Shown: one piece after another, positions 8,399-16,390 of the stretch
Layout of the letters: every line of letters begins with the position of its first letter
Numbering within the stretch: position 1 is the first letter of the stretch
Notes under the pieces: model-generated
Databases searched by the model: none
Seen by the model: the letters and a program-made list of their open reading frames with translations, nothing else
What the model was told of the DNA's origin: nothing
NCBI GenBank assembly: GCA_001765415.1
Contig: CP017245.1
Span: 124,001 to 188,000 of the forward strand
Reading direction: 5' to 3'
Source of the DNA: Candidatus Melainabacteria bacterium MEL.A1
GTDB lineage: Bacteria > Cyanobacteriota > Vampirovibrionia > Gastranaerophilales > Gastranaerophilaceae
DNA: 64,000 bases
Program-made: the position numbers and the translations under genes

Positions 8399-8632
8399 AT
8401 AGAAAAAGTCTTGATTTTTGGTTCTCGGGCAAAAGGAAATTTTCGTAATGGTTCTGATATTGATTTTGCGATATGGACAGATAACCATGAATATTTTTAT
8501 AGAATATGGGGAGAGTTAGATGAATTGCCAACACCTTATAAATTTGATGTGATTGATTATAAAGTTTTATCGCATGAAGGAATGAAAAATAGTATTGATA
8601 AAGATGGTATAATTTTTTATGAAAAAATTTAG
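8399..8632 (+). pseudogene. MNT-type nucleotidyltransferase, start codon lost or truncated
   Basis: Encodes the core G-S-R-A-K-G-x(6)-S-D-I-D-F-A-I of minimal nucleotidyltransferases (MntA-like antitoxins of HEPN/MNT pairs) and runs to a normal-looking end. The reading frame has no ATG before the core: a good AGGAG site is followed seven bases later by ATA (8399), where ATG would be expected, and a TAA closes the frame at 8384. TTG at 8411 is the only standard alternative and would start inside the motif. The usual 20-residue N-terminal helix is absent. No HEPN partner is adjacent. It begins 50 bases after the tRNA-His duplicate. Confidence 0.6.
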
Positions 8633-8696
8633 TATTTTAAGTTGAATTGGCAAAAAATATTTTTAGAGGGTTTTAATTCTGTATTAAGGAGAACTT

Positions 8697-9395
8697 ATGC
8701 AGATATTAAATAATAATCAAAATACAAATTTTACAGGTGCTTTTAGGTTTAAACCTGACGAAATTAAGGCAAAAGCTGATGTGCCACAGTTATTTACTCA
8801 AGGGAAACAAGTTTTTCATGATATTTTAGAAAAAGGTGATGAAGTTATCGTTTTGCGAAATAATTATGATAAAAGGGTTGGAAATTACATAAAAGAAAAT
8901 AATATTGAGGGAATTGAATATTATCCTGAAATTAACACAAAATCAGGTTTAGATGATGAACATCCAGAAGGTTTGTTGACTCTAATTAAGGATAAAGCAG
9001 TTATTGTAAAAAAGAATATGCAGGAAATATTTGAAACAATTGCCACGCAAAAATCCCCTAAAAAAATGAAAGCTCATAATGTAAACAAAGAATTAATTAA
9101 AATATCAGATGCTTTGAGATTAAATATTGAAAATCCTAAGATTGTTTCAAATAAATCGTTTACACGTGTTCGAGATGATAACAAAAAAAGAACAATTGAA
9201 TTAATTGCACCAAACAAAGCGACAACCTACGTTCATGTTGTCCCTGATTCTTTGAATGAAAGTTCTACTAAGTGCATTATAAATGGAAAAGGAGAGCTTG
9301 TTAAAAAGTTTGAAACTCCGACAGATATAATACGGTTTAACAAGTTGTTCAAAAAAATGAAAACCGAAAATGTTAATCAACTTATAATAAAATAG
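8697..9395 (+). CDS. hypothetical protein with N-terminal FTG signature
   Basis: 232 residues, well-placed ribosome site (AAGGAGAA). The polar start MQILNNNQNTNFTGAFRFKP carries the F-T-G motif also seen at 36892. The rest is soluble and mixed alpha/beta, with no signal peptide, membrane segment or recognisable catalytic motif. It is convergent with dedA, 4 bases apart. Function unknown. Confidence 0.75.
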   Translation: MQILNNNQNTNFTGAFRFKPDEIKAKADVPQLFTQGKQVFHDILEKGDEVIVLRNNYDKRVGNYIKENNIEGIEYYPEINTKSGLDDEHPEGLLTLIKDKAVIVKKNMQEIFETIATQKSPKKMKAHNVNKELIKISDALRLNIENPKIVSNKSFTRVRDDNKKRTIELIAPNKATTYVHVVPDSLNESSTKCIINGKGELVKKFETPTDIIRFNKLFKKMKTENVNQLIIK

Positions 9396-9399
9396 GTTA

Positions 9400-10026
9400 T
9401 TAAGATTCTTTCAAATGTTTAACGTGTTTGTAGATATATAATGTACCTAATACCGCAAATATAACAATAATTGCAGCATCAAATTTGTGCCAAATATGTT
9501 TGAATGCTTCCATATTTTGTCCCATTTTAATACCTACATATACAAGCACATAGCTCCAAACAAGAGAGCCTAAGAAAGTAAGTGTGAAGAATATTCTCTT
9601 TTTGGCTCTTAAAATACCGGCAGGAAGCGAAATAAATGTTCTTACGACTGGTAACATTCTGCATAAGAAAAATGCCCAATCACCATATTTTTCAACCCAT
9701 TTGTCTGCTTCATCCAAATCTTTGTGAGATATAAGAAAATATTTTCCATATTTTTCAACAAATTTTCTTCCGCCGAAATAACCTAAATAGTATGAAGGGA
9801 TTGAACCTAAAACGCAACCTAGCGCACCTGCAATTGCTGCTACATGGAAATTCATTTCTCCTTTGCTAACAATATAACCGGCGAAAGGTAAAATAGCTTC
9901 ACTTGGTAATGGTATATTGCATGACTCAATTGCCATTAATAAACTTATTCCTAGTGGCCCCATACCTGTAACTATGTGTTCTATAAAACTAACTAAATGT
10001 CCTAAAATTAAATTGATAAATTCCAT
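9400..10026 (-). CDS. DedA-family (SNARE-associated) membrane protein
   Basis: 208 residues with four to five membrane segments and the DedA signature: the re-entrant region near residues 35-60 (I-P-L-P-S-E-A-I-L-P-F-A-G), G-Y-F-G-G-R-K-F-V-E-K-Y-G, and F-x-C-R-M-L-P-V-V-R-T-F-I-S-L-P-A-G with the conserved arginines. DedA proteins are inner-membrane proteins implicated in undecaprenyl-phosphate or phospholipid flipping. The start has a GAGAGAGGG ribosome site. It is divergent from pseudopilin locus 1. Confidence 0.9.
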   Translation of the reverse strand: MEFINLILGHLVSFIEHIVTGMGPLGISLLMAIESCNIPLPSEAILPFAGYIVSKGEMNFHVAAIAGALGCVLGSIPSYYLGYFGGRKFVEKYGKYFLISHKDLDEADKWVEKYGDWAFFLCRMLPVVRTFISLPAGILRAKKRIFFTLTFLGSLVWSYVLVYVGIKMGQNMEAFKHIWHKFDAAIIVIFAVLGTLYIYKHVKHLKES

Positions 10027-10136
10027 AATCCCTCTCTCTTTTCCTTAAATCATTGTAGCAGAAAAATGTTAATAGATGAATTTTTCGTTAATTTATGTTA
10101 TTGTTATGTTGTAGAAAAAACAGAGAGGAATTTTTT

Positions 10137-10241
10137 ATGAAAAAGAGATTGATGTCACAAGAGTTTGAAAAATTGAACAAAGCTCTATGTGGCGGATGGA
10201 ACGGCACGTTCCTTGTCGGGGGGGGGGCAATCGTCGAATAA
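10137..10241 (+). CDS. leader ORF of pseudopilin locus 1, contains G10
   Basis: 34-codon ORF beginning MKKRLMSQEFEKLNKAL and ending F-L-V-G-G-G-A-I-V-E, preceded by GAGAGGAA. It contains ten consecutive G (10218-10227). It is nearly identical to the leader at 15576: two differences over about 95 bases. The downstream pilin frame is offset so that one extra G would fuse the two. Whether the peptide is made on its own is unknown. Confidence 0.55.
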   Translation: MKKRLMSQEFEKLNKALCGGWNGTFLVGGGAIVE

Positions 10242-11254
10242 CCTCTCGTAACAAGGGCTTTTGTTCGTTTTGTGGTAGCAGCGAAACAGATAAAAAACTG
10301 GGTTGTTTCGGTTTTGGTGCTACGTATATGGTTAACAGTACTCCAAATTGTTCCTTCCCTAAACAGGGAAGGCTAGGATGGGTTTTACCCCGGAGGGAAA
10401 TGGTTGACCAATCAGCACCCGCCTCAATCCTCCCTCATAAGGGAGGATGCAATGCACAAGTTTTGTCCAGCGAGAACAAAATAGCTCCTTCCTTAGTTAT
10501 GGAAGGTTGGGATGGGTTTCAGACTAAAGAAATGAAACTTAAAATGCGAACTGGTGCTAACAATACAAGTAAAAGGGTAGCATTTACTTTAGCTGAAGTC
10601 CTCATCACTCTCGGCATCATTGGTGTAGTGGCTGCGATGACTTTACCAACATTGATAAACAATGCTCAAAATAAACAATTAGAAGTTGCTTTTAAAAAAT
10701 CCTATTCTGCCTTATCTCAAATTGCGCAGCGTGTTGCATTAGAAGATTACGGTGGTCAAATTCCAGATGATGCGTTAGGTGAGAGTTTGGGGTATTACGC
10801 AAAATATTTGAATGGAAAACGTTGTACTGGGACTGCTGAAAATGGATGTCCAGCAAATGCAGATGGTGATAATTATTGTAATTTTATGTATAAAACATAT
10901 AAAGATTTTTCTGGAAAAGTTAGCGCACCGTGTATTGGAAATGATTATGTTGTAAATATTGTAAGTGGAAGTACATTCTATTTTGATTATGCTGGTGAGG
11001 GAGAAGATATATATGCAAAGCAATTTGTTGTTATTGATGTAAATGGTTGGCAAAAACGACCTAACAAATTGGGGCATGATATGTTTTTGTTTTCTATTAG
11101 TCGAGATGGGAAGGTTACCGCAGGAGGAGCAGAAAACAGTCAGTTCTCTAAAAATGGGTATTGTAATAGTAGCACTACTTTTTCAAGGAATGGTTATGGT
11201 TGTACAATCAATGCCATTAATGAAAAAGATTATTTCAAAAAATTGCCACATTAA
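10187..11254 (+). CDS. type II secretion/type IV pilin-like protein (pseudopilin locus 1)
   Basis: The C-terminal 230 residues are a pseudopilin: K-R-V-A, then F-T-L-A-E-V-L-I-T-L-G-I-I-G with Glu at +5 after the presumed prepilin-peptidase site, a hydrophobic helix, and a globular, Cys-rich domain. The 130-residue region before it is open but looks non-coding, since it contains palindromic repeats (10365-10380, 10427-10447) and the G10 run. I give the whole open frame. A more natural start is the ATG at 10532 (MKLKMRT...), 17 codons before the cleavage site; a shifted fusion to the leader at 10137 is the alternative. It ends 2 bases from the convergent HAD gene. Confidence 0.75.
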   Translation: MWRMERHVPCRGGGNRRITSRNKGFCSFCGSSETDKKLGCFGFGATYMVNSTPNCSFPKQGRLGWVLPRREMVDQSAPASILPHKGGCNAQVLSSENKIAPSLVMEGWDGFQTKEMKLKMRTGANNTSKRVAFTLAEVLITLGIIGVVAAMTLPTLINNAQNKQLEVAFKKSYSALSQIAQRVALEDYGGQIPDDALGESLGYYAKYLNGKRCTGTAENGCPANADGDNYCNFMYKTYKDFSGKVSAPCIGNDYVVNIVSGSTFYFDYAGEGEDIYAKQFVVIDVNGWQKRPNKLGHDMFLFSISRDGKVTAGGAENSQFSKNGYCNSSTTFSRNGYGCTINAINEKDYFKKLPH

Positions 11255-11256
11255 TA

Positions 11257-11943
11257 CTATTTGACACAAGGAACTTCGAAAATATTTCTGTCGATTTCGT
11301 CAAAATTTTTGATAATTTGTGAAACGGCAGGAATATTTTTATATAAGTCTTCGCTTTCCATTGAGGCAATTGCAATAATTTTGCCGATATTTGCGCTCCT
11401 AGCACTTTCGATGCCTGATACTGCATCTTCTATTACAACGCAGTCTTTTGGGTTAAGATTAAGTTTTTGCGCTGCTTTTATATAAATATCAGGAGCCGGT
11501 TTGCCAGGAATTGTTCCGTCAGAATATACAATTTTGTCTAAATCAAACCATTTTGCAAGCTCAAATTCTTCAATAAAGAAATCTACATTATCTTTTTCTG
11601 ACATTGTAGCAATTGTGTGCGGAATATTGTTTTTAGTTAAATAATCTAAAAAATCAATAGCGCCGGGAGCAAGAACAGTGTTCTTTTTGTCTTTTCGGCA
11701 CATATCTCTATAAACTGCTTCTTTTTCTTTTGCAAAATTTTCAACCATTTCTTTTGAGGGTTGCTTCCCGATAAGGTATTTTATGATATCTTCGTTCGTT
11801 CTGCCAAACATATAGTCACGCATTTCTTCATCCGTAAAACCAGGAGTTCTCAATCGTTTTGAAAACTCTCTCCAAGCGTCTTGGTGTTTTTCTGAATCCC
11901 AAAACAATGTCCCGTTAAAATCAAAAATTATACCTTTATACAT
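11257..11943 (-). CDS. HAD-superfamily hydrolase, beta-phosphoglucomutase-like
   Basis: 228 residues. Motif I is D8-F-N-G-T, so the usual second Asp is Asn10; motif II lies near T-I-A-T-M-S, motif III is P-G-K-P-A-P-D, motif IV V-I-E-D-A-V-S-G-I-E-S-A. The cap domain sits between motifs I and II, as in phosphoglucomutase/phosphatase subfamily I. Substrate cannot be read from sequence. The Asn substitution at the acid/base position is found in some family members and may lower phosphatase activity. It follows the TPR gene by 14 bases on the same strand. Confidence 0.85.
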   Translation of the reverse strand: MYKGIIFDFNGTLFWDSEKHQDAWREFSKRLRTPGFTDEEMRDYMFGRTNEDIIKYLIGKQPSKEMVENFAKEKEAVYRDMCRKDKKNTVLAPGAIDFLDYLTKNNIPHTIATMSEKDNVDFFIEEFELAKWFDLDKIVYSDGTIPGKPAPDIYIKAAQKLNLNPKDCVVIEDAVSGIESARSANIGKIIAIASMESEDLYKNIPAVSQIIKNFDEIDRNIFEVPCVK

Positions 11944-11957
11944 TTATCCCTCACTGA

Positions 11958-12587
11958 TTATTGATTATCTATTAATTTATTGTAATACTCTAAATATGTT
12001 TTTGCTTGTTTTTCTTTGCCCAGTTTTTTATAAACATAAGCTAAGTTGTAATGAAAATCTGCAACATTATTTTTGTAGTCCGTTGCCGTTAAAAGTTCAA
12101 ATTTTGCCTTCCCGTATTTTTCAAGTTTAATATATGCACAACCCAAATTGTAGTGGGCGTAGGCATATTCAGGCTTAATTTTAATAACTTTTTTATATTC
12201 CTCAACAGCCATATTAGGGCGACCGTCGTTCAAATATATATTGCCTAAATTGTAATAAGCTTTATAATACTTGTCATCGACTTCAATAGCTTTGTTATAC
12301 ATAAAAGTTGCTTCTTCAAGTTTGCCTTGATCTTGTAATATATTACCTAAAAGCAACCAGTTTTGAGCGGTTCTTTCTTCTTCCGGAATTGTCAGGAATA
12401 AGTTAAAAGCTCCTTTTATATCGTTTTCCGCATAAAGAACATTTGCTTGATTTGTAATATTAACAAATTTTTCAGACTGGACTATAGTGTTGTTTTGTTG
12501 TTTTGAATATGCTTTCAAAGCAATCGCATCAGAACAGTTTGCGGTTAATATTAATAAAGCTGTAAGTGTGTATAGAAATCTTCTCAT
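11958..12587 (-). CDS. exported TPR-repeat protein
   Basis: About 209 residues from the ATG at 12587, beginning with a signal peptide (M-R-R-F-L-Y-T-L-T-A-L-L-I-L-T-A-N-C). Three to four tetratricopeptide repeats follow (A-Y-Y-N-L-G-N-I-Y-L-N-D-G; A-H-Y-N-L-G-C-A-Y; F-H-Y-N-L-A-Y-V-Y). Probably a periplasmic or lipid-anchored scaffold; the Cys after the hydrophobic core could be a lipobox, but the context is weak. A GTG at 12623 is an alternative start. Likely co-transcribed with the HAD gene. Confidence 0.8.
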   Translation of the reverse strand: MRRFLYTLTALLILTANCSDAIALKAYSKQQNNTIVQSEKFVNITNQANVLYAENDIKGAFNLFLTIPEEERTAQNWLLLGNILQDQGKLEEATFMYNKAIEVDDKYYKAYYNLGNIYLNDGRPNMAVEEYKKVIKIKPEYAYAHYNLGCAYIKLEKYGKAKFELLTATDYKNNVADFHYNLAYVYKKLGKEKQAKTYLEYYNKLIDNQ

Positions 12588-12686
12588 AAGAGGATTATAA
12601 GATAAATTAAAAAAAATATCCACAAAAATTTGACGAAAATTTTAAATGTTACATAATGTTATTGATGTCTCTTTTACTGATTTAAT

Positions 12687-12722
12687 ACCTGCATCTTAAC
12701 TCCTTGGTGCAGGTGTTTTTTT
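12687..12722 (+). terminator. hairpin plus T run with no obvious upstream gene
   Basis: Stem ACCTGCA/TGCAGGT with a 14-base loop followed by G and nine T. It reads as a + strand terminator, but both flanking genes are on the minus strand. It may end a short unannotated RNA or be a leftover. Confidence 0.45.
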
Positions 12723-12816
12723 TGTACTACGTACGTAGCCTACTGTAATAATGTTGGTGTAAGCTCATTATATTATATTTGAATGGGATTACTACGTCGT
12801 TTTACTCCTCGTAATG

Positions 12817-12855
12817 ACAATAAAAAAATAAAAGAGGTTGATTAGTTCAACCTCT
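12817..12855 (-). terminator. terminator of the minus-strand gene ending at 12918
   Basis: On the minus strand, the 9-base stem AGAGGTTGA/TCAACCTCT with a 5-base loop is followed by a T-rich run (TTTTATTTTTTTATTG). Confidence 0.8.
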
Positions 12856-12917
12856 ACACACACAATTTGTTTTATTAGATTAGGAATTAAATTTTATAAG
12901 GATAAGTTAAGGGATTT

Positions 12918-13778
12918 TTATGATTTTGCACTTGATGTTCCGATTGCGGCTGCTAAACCAACTGCACCTCCGATTAAAGTTGCGATAAATGGTTTGTTTT
13001 TTAAACCTTTCAAAAAGGTTTTTAATGCCCAATTAGCTCCGATTGCGGCTGCTCCGCCAAATACAGCTCCACCTGCTATGTTACCTGCAAATTTCTTGCC
13101 TTGTTCGGTTCTGCCGACAGGTTGACCTGTTAATTCAGCGATGTTTTCTTCTGCAGTTTTCTTATCAGCCATACCTAATGTTACAGTTTGCAAGAAACCT
13201 TGAGTGAATGAACCTCTACCGTGTTGGCGTATGTCATCAGTTACTGTAACTCCTGTTATTTGTTGATACAAGCTTGCCGCACGGTTAGAAATTTGTTCAT
13301 CACTTCCTGAGCCGTACATTGCTTTTACACTATTTTTGAAGTTTGCATAAGCAGCTTGGATTTGTTGTTGCTCATTTTGCAAGATTTTCTCATGAAGGAT
13401 AGCGGCTTGTTTTTGTATTCCTTCTTGAGGAGCATTTAAGCGGAGGTCTGCATTACGCCATTTTTGTTGTTGATGAACCTGGTTATCAATCATGAAGTCT
13501 TGATACTTCTCATAGTTCTTATAATAGTCTTGGTAACTACCAGTTGAACCTCCCATTGTTGGATAACCACCGGTAACTGGGTAACCGCCCATCATTCCGC
13601 CGCCGAAGATGCTTCCGTTCATTGTCATCATTGGGTTAATTGCACCCATCATAGGATTATTTAATGATCCCATTGGTGTATACAAGTCCAAATCAGTCAA
13701 ATCATTTAATGCTATCTGGTTATTGTATAAGTTCGGATAAAGTCCGTACATATTCGCAGCCATATTGAAGTCTGCCAT
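12918..13778 (-). CDS. hypothetical protein with Gly/Met/Tyr-rich head and glycine-zipper tail
   Basis: 286 residues, ribosome site GGAGGTTAGG. Residues 1-80 are low complexity with repeated M-G-G-Y-P and N-P-M-M units; the middle (about 85-165) is Gln-rich and helical, probably coiled coil; the last 60 residues contain two alanine/glycine-rich hydrophobic stretches (G-G-A-V-F-G-G-A-A-A-I-G and L-I-G-G-A-V-G-L-A-A-A-I-G) typical of glycine-zipper membrane insertion. No signal peptide and no family recognised. Confidence 0.75.
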   Translation of the reverse strand: MADFNMAANMYGLYPNLYNNQIALNDLTDLDLYTPMGSLNNPMMGAINPMMTMNGSIFGGGMMGGYPVTGGYPTMGGSTGSYQDYYKNYEKYQDFMIDNQVHQQQKWRNADLRLNAPQEGIQKQAAILHEKILQNEQQQIQAAYANFKNSVKAMYGSGSDEQISNRAASLYQQITGVTVTDDIRQHGRGSFTQGFLQTVTLGMADKKTAEENIAELTGQPVGRTEQGKKFAGNIAGGAVFGGAAAIGANWALKTFLKGLKNKPFIATLIGGAVGLAAAIGTSSAKS

Positions 13779-13865
13779 AACCTAACCTCCAAATTGAATT
13801 TTCTAACCTACCTTACTTATATAAAAACTTTTGGCTTAAAAAAATTGCTCTTTCAAAGAAAGAAA

Positions 13866-13883
13866 TGTTACAATTTCGTAACA
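13866..13883. promoter_or_regulatory. inverted repeat TGTTAC-N6-GTAACA between divergent genes
   Basis: Perfect 6-base arms separated by 6 bases, about 90 bases upstream of the minus-strand gene and 60 bases upstream of the plus-strand TPR gene. The placement suits an operator, but no regulator is identified. Confidence 0.35.
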
Positions 13884-13943
13884 ATAGTGTATTGCATGTT
13901 ATTATTAATATGTGTAAAATGCTTATATAATGAGGTATAGTAG

Positions 13944-15053
13944 GTGAAAAAGTTTTTTTCAGGATTATTTACATTTTTAATGATTTTAGCAATCGGCGCA
14001 TTAATATATTTGCATCCGGTGTTTTTTAATAAGCAATTGGACAAAGTGAGGGGAATATATTATGTTCATAAAGGCGATAAGGCGCTAAAAGAATTAAAGT
14101 TACAAAAAGCAATCGGTTATTATAACAGAGCGGTTGAGTTATATCCTGAACACTATACTGCATGGTACAATTTAGGGAATATTTATGTTGTATATGAGGA
14201 TTATTATTCAGCCGTAGATGCTTATGAAAAGGCTTTTGAATACAATCCTAAAATGATTGTTGCAAGAATGAATTATGGAATTGTTTCTGCAGAAAAGTTA
14301 GGTGATTTTGATGGTGCAATTGATCAATACAACGAAATTTTGAATACTAAAAGGCATCTGCTTTCTATCCCTTTTGTTTATAGTAACAGAAAAAGTTATA
14401 AGGTTAATAAAGGTTTAGCATATTACAATAGAGGTGTTGCATATAAACAAAAATCTGTGTATTTGGAAGATGATTGGGAATATAGAAGACAATATTTAAT
14501 GAAGGCTTTAAATTCGTATAAAGAAGCTTGCAAAATCTTGAAAAAGGATTACGATGCAAGATACAATTTAGCATTAACGTATCACTTGTTGGGAGATTAC
14601 AAAGATGCCGGATTGTCTTATTGTAAGGCGATTGAGTTAAATCCAATGAATTATGAGGCGCATTACAATTTGGCTGTTCTTTTAAGACATTTAAAATATT
14701 ACAAAGAATCTCTTGATGAATTAGAAAAAGCTACAACATTGATAACCAATGGTGGCGGAAGTAATGTTGTTTCTCGTCAAAGGTATGTTTTTGATGTTAT
14801 GAATGATGTGACAAGAACGATTTTAGCAAATTCTCAAAGTGATTTAGTCGAAAAAATTGGCGATAAGCCAACTGAAACATCAAATGTAACTTACGTTAAC
14901 GGAAAGATTGTTTTAACGGATGAACTCGATAGTGCGATATTGAAGAATTTGAAGGTCTGTGGTGCTAAAAAAATATTCCAAGAAGATGTAGATGATGCGA
15001 TGACAGAATATGACGATGTTCGTTATAATGTTCATGTGCCTGGTGTGGAATAA
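13944..15053 (+). CDS. membrane-anchored TPR-repeat protein
   Basis: 369 residues from a GTG start with an upstream GAGG. One N-terminal membrane segment (about residues 5-25, probably an uncleaved anchor), then at least six tetratricopeptide units (A-W-Y-N-L-G-N-I-Y, A-R-M-N-Y-G-I-V, A-R-Y-N-L-A-L-T-Y, A-H-Y-N-L-A-V-L-L) up to about residue 270 and an unrelated C-terminal 100 residues. Likely a scaffold facing the periplasm. Confidence 0.85.
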   Translation: MKKFFSGLFTFLMILAIGALIYLHPVFFNKQLDKVRGIYYVHKGDKALKELKLQKAIGYYNRAVELYPEHYTAWYNLGNIYVVYEDYYSAVDAYEKAFEYNPKMIVARMNYGIVSAEKLGDFDGAIDQYNEILNTKRHLLSIPFVYSNRKSYKVNKGLAYYNRGVAYKQKSVYLEDDWEYRRQYLMKALNSYKEACKILKKDYDARYNLALTYHLLGDYKDAGLSYCKAIELNPMNYEAHYNLAVLLRHLKYYKESLDELEKATTLITNGGGSNVVSRQRYVFDVMNDVTRTILANSQSDLVEKIGDKPTETSNVTYVNGKIVLTDELDSAILKNLKVCGAKKIFQEDVDDAMTEYDDVRYNVHVPGVE

Positions 15054-15511
15054 AAAGTAGCTTTAAGTGAGAAGTGAAAAGACCATATCGTTATGAATAA
15101 GTGAATGGTGAGTGGTGAATAGTGAGTTGACCTTATCAAGGAAATTGTTTCCCTCCCTGATGAGTGAGGTTATGAGGGGGCTATCCCGTAAGGGAAACAT
15201 TTAACCTTCCTTGCAAAGGAAGGGGGACCGCTTGCGGTGGAAGGATTGTTTTTTTGTCTTGCGCAGACGGCGGGAACTTTTTGTGTAAAAAGTTCCACAA
15301 AAACACCCACACGCTCCATTCACTAATAACTAGTAAGTTCAACTAAAAAACAGTCAAACTCGCTACGCTCAAACAATGCCTGTTTTTAACCCTCTGTGTA
15401 AACATTTGTTCCTACATCATACATTTGTGTAAAGCTTTTTGTTGTTTGTTTCACTAACAAGTTATTGTTCATTTCGCTATCGTGGGATTATTTTCTTCTT
15501 CTTAAAACCAC
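15054..15511. repeat. intergenic stretch of dispersed repeats
   Basis: No ORF of note. Contains the 61-base repeat at 15077-15137 (inverted copy at 41134-41194), a GGGGGCTATCCCGTAAGGGA unit at about 15175 (related unit at about 49434), CCTTCCTTGCAAAGGAAGG and GGAACTTTTTGTGTAAAAAGTTCC palindromes near 15205 and 15271, and a hairpin-prone tail. It looks like an accumulation of small interspersed elements. Confidence 0.7.
15077..15137 (+). repeat. 61-base dispersed repeat, copy A
   Basis: Matches the reverse complement of 41134-41194 at 57 of 61 positions by eye. Core is built of GTGAATGGTGAGT-like units, ending GACCTTATC. A shorter relative (GTGAAAAGTGAAAAGACCA) lies at about 42882-42900. Confidence 0.8.
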
Positions 15512-15540
15512 TTGAAAAACATCAAAAAATTTGTTAAAAT
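15512..15540 (+). promoter_or_regulatory. promoter of pseudopilin locus 2
   Basis: TTGAAA (15512-15517), exactly 17 bases, TAAAAT (15535-15540), 35 bases before the leader ATG. The same boxes and spacing occur at loci 3 and 4. Confidence 0.7.
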
Positions 15541-15575
15541 AATAATATATTTATGAAAGAAAGAGAGGAATTTTT

Positions 15576-15677
15576 ATGAAAAAGAGATTGATGTCACAAG
15601 AGTTTGAAAAATTGAACAAAGCTCTATGTAGCGGATGGAACGGCACGTTCCTCGTCGGGGGGGGGGCAATAGTCTAA
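15576..15677 (+). CDS. leader ORF of pseudopilin locus 2, contains G10
   Basis: 33 codons, almost identical to the leader at 10137, preceded by GAGAGGAA; ten G at 15657-15666. It stops at TAA 15675-15677, out of frame with the pilin. One inserted G would run straight into the pilin frame. Confidence 0.55.
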   Translation: MKKRLMSQEFEKLNKALCSGWNGTFLVGGGAIV

Positions 15678-16387
15678 AATCCTCTCATAATCATGGTCTA
15701 CACCTGTTTTTAAGCCGCCTAGCAGCCTTTACCTTAGCTGAAGTTCTAATTACACTTGGCATAATTGGTGTTGTTGCCGCTATGACTATTCCTACATTGG
15801 TTGCTAATTATCAGAAAAAAGAAACTGTTACTGCTTTGAAAAAGGCTTATTCTCAATTATCTCAAGCGGTTAAAATGTCTGAATTAGAAAATGGAGATAA
15901 GGAATATTGGAATTATGATTTGCCTGCTGAAACTTTTATGAATACTTATCTAAAACCATTTCTCAAAGACGTAGAACAAACAAACGGTTTTGATATTCAC
16001 AAAACCATAAATTATAAATATTTGAATGGCGATAGAATAACAGAATGTAGCGTTAATGATAAAAATAATTCTGTAATTAAATTGTCTGATGGAACGATTA
16101 TTTTTGTTGATGGGTGGTCATCTGGTGAAAATATTTATAGAGGAATATTGGTTGATACAAATGGCTTTAAGAAACCGAATATCTTAGGGAGAGATTTATT
16201 TGCTTTTGGAATAACGCCTTCTTTGGGTTTGACTTCAAGTCTGGAGGGAGTTGATAGAGAAGAAGCCTTGTCTGATAAACTTCACATGTGTTCAAAATCA
16301 AAAAGTGCATCGAAGTCCGGTTATGCTTGTACATTAGTTATAATGATGGATGGTTGGGAAATAAAATCTGATTATCCGTGGAGATAG
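15635..16387 (+). CDS. pseudopilin-like protein (locus 2)
   Basis: 250 residues if begun at the ATG at 15635, which lies inside the leader in another frame and lacks a good ribosome site. After a 31-residue head comes R-L-A-A, then F-T-L-A-E-V-L-I-T-L-G-I-I-G (Glu +5), a membrane helix, and a soluble domain ending D-G-W-E-I-K-S-D-Y-P-W-R. The cleavage residue is Ala rather than Gly, as in the other copies. Secreted or surface pilin-like subunit by family; whether it builds a fibre is unknown. A leader fusion by +1 G is the alternative N-terminus. Confidence 0.75.
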   Translation: MERHVPRRGGGNSLKSSHNHGLHLFLSRLAAFTLAEVLITLGIIGVVAAMTIPTLVANYQKKETVTALKKAYSQLSQAVKMSELENGDKEYWNYDLPAETFMNTYLKPFLKDVEQTNGFDIHKTINYKYLNGDRITECSVNDKNNSVIKLSDGTIIFVDGWSSGENIYRGILVDTNGFKKPNILGRDLFAFGITPSLGLTSSLEGVDREEALSDKLHMCSKSKSASKSGYACTLVIMMDGWEIKSDYPWR

Positions 16388-16390
16388 GCT

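Larger units (their letters stand above)
12588..12917. other. 330-base gene-free stretch with two hairpins and repeat remnants
   Basis: Holds a hairpin with a + strand T run (12687-12722), a palindromic CTACGTACGTAG at about 12726-12737, a short copy of a dispersed repeat (ACGTCGTTTTACTCCTCGTA near 12793), and the minus-strand terminator at 12817-12855. I see no credible ORF. Confidence 0.6.

Noticed and set aside
5738..8400. Integrase or transposase in the tRNA-His islet
   Set aside because: No tyrosine or serine recombinase motif in any frame I could read.
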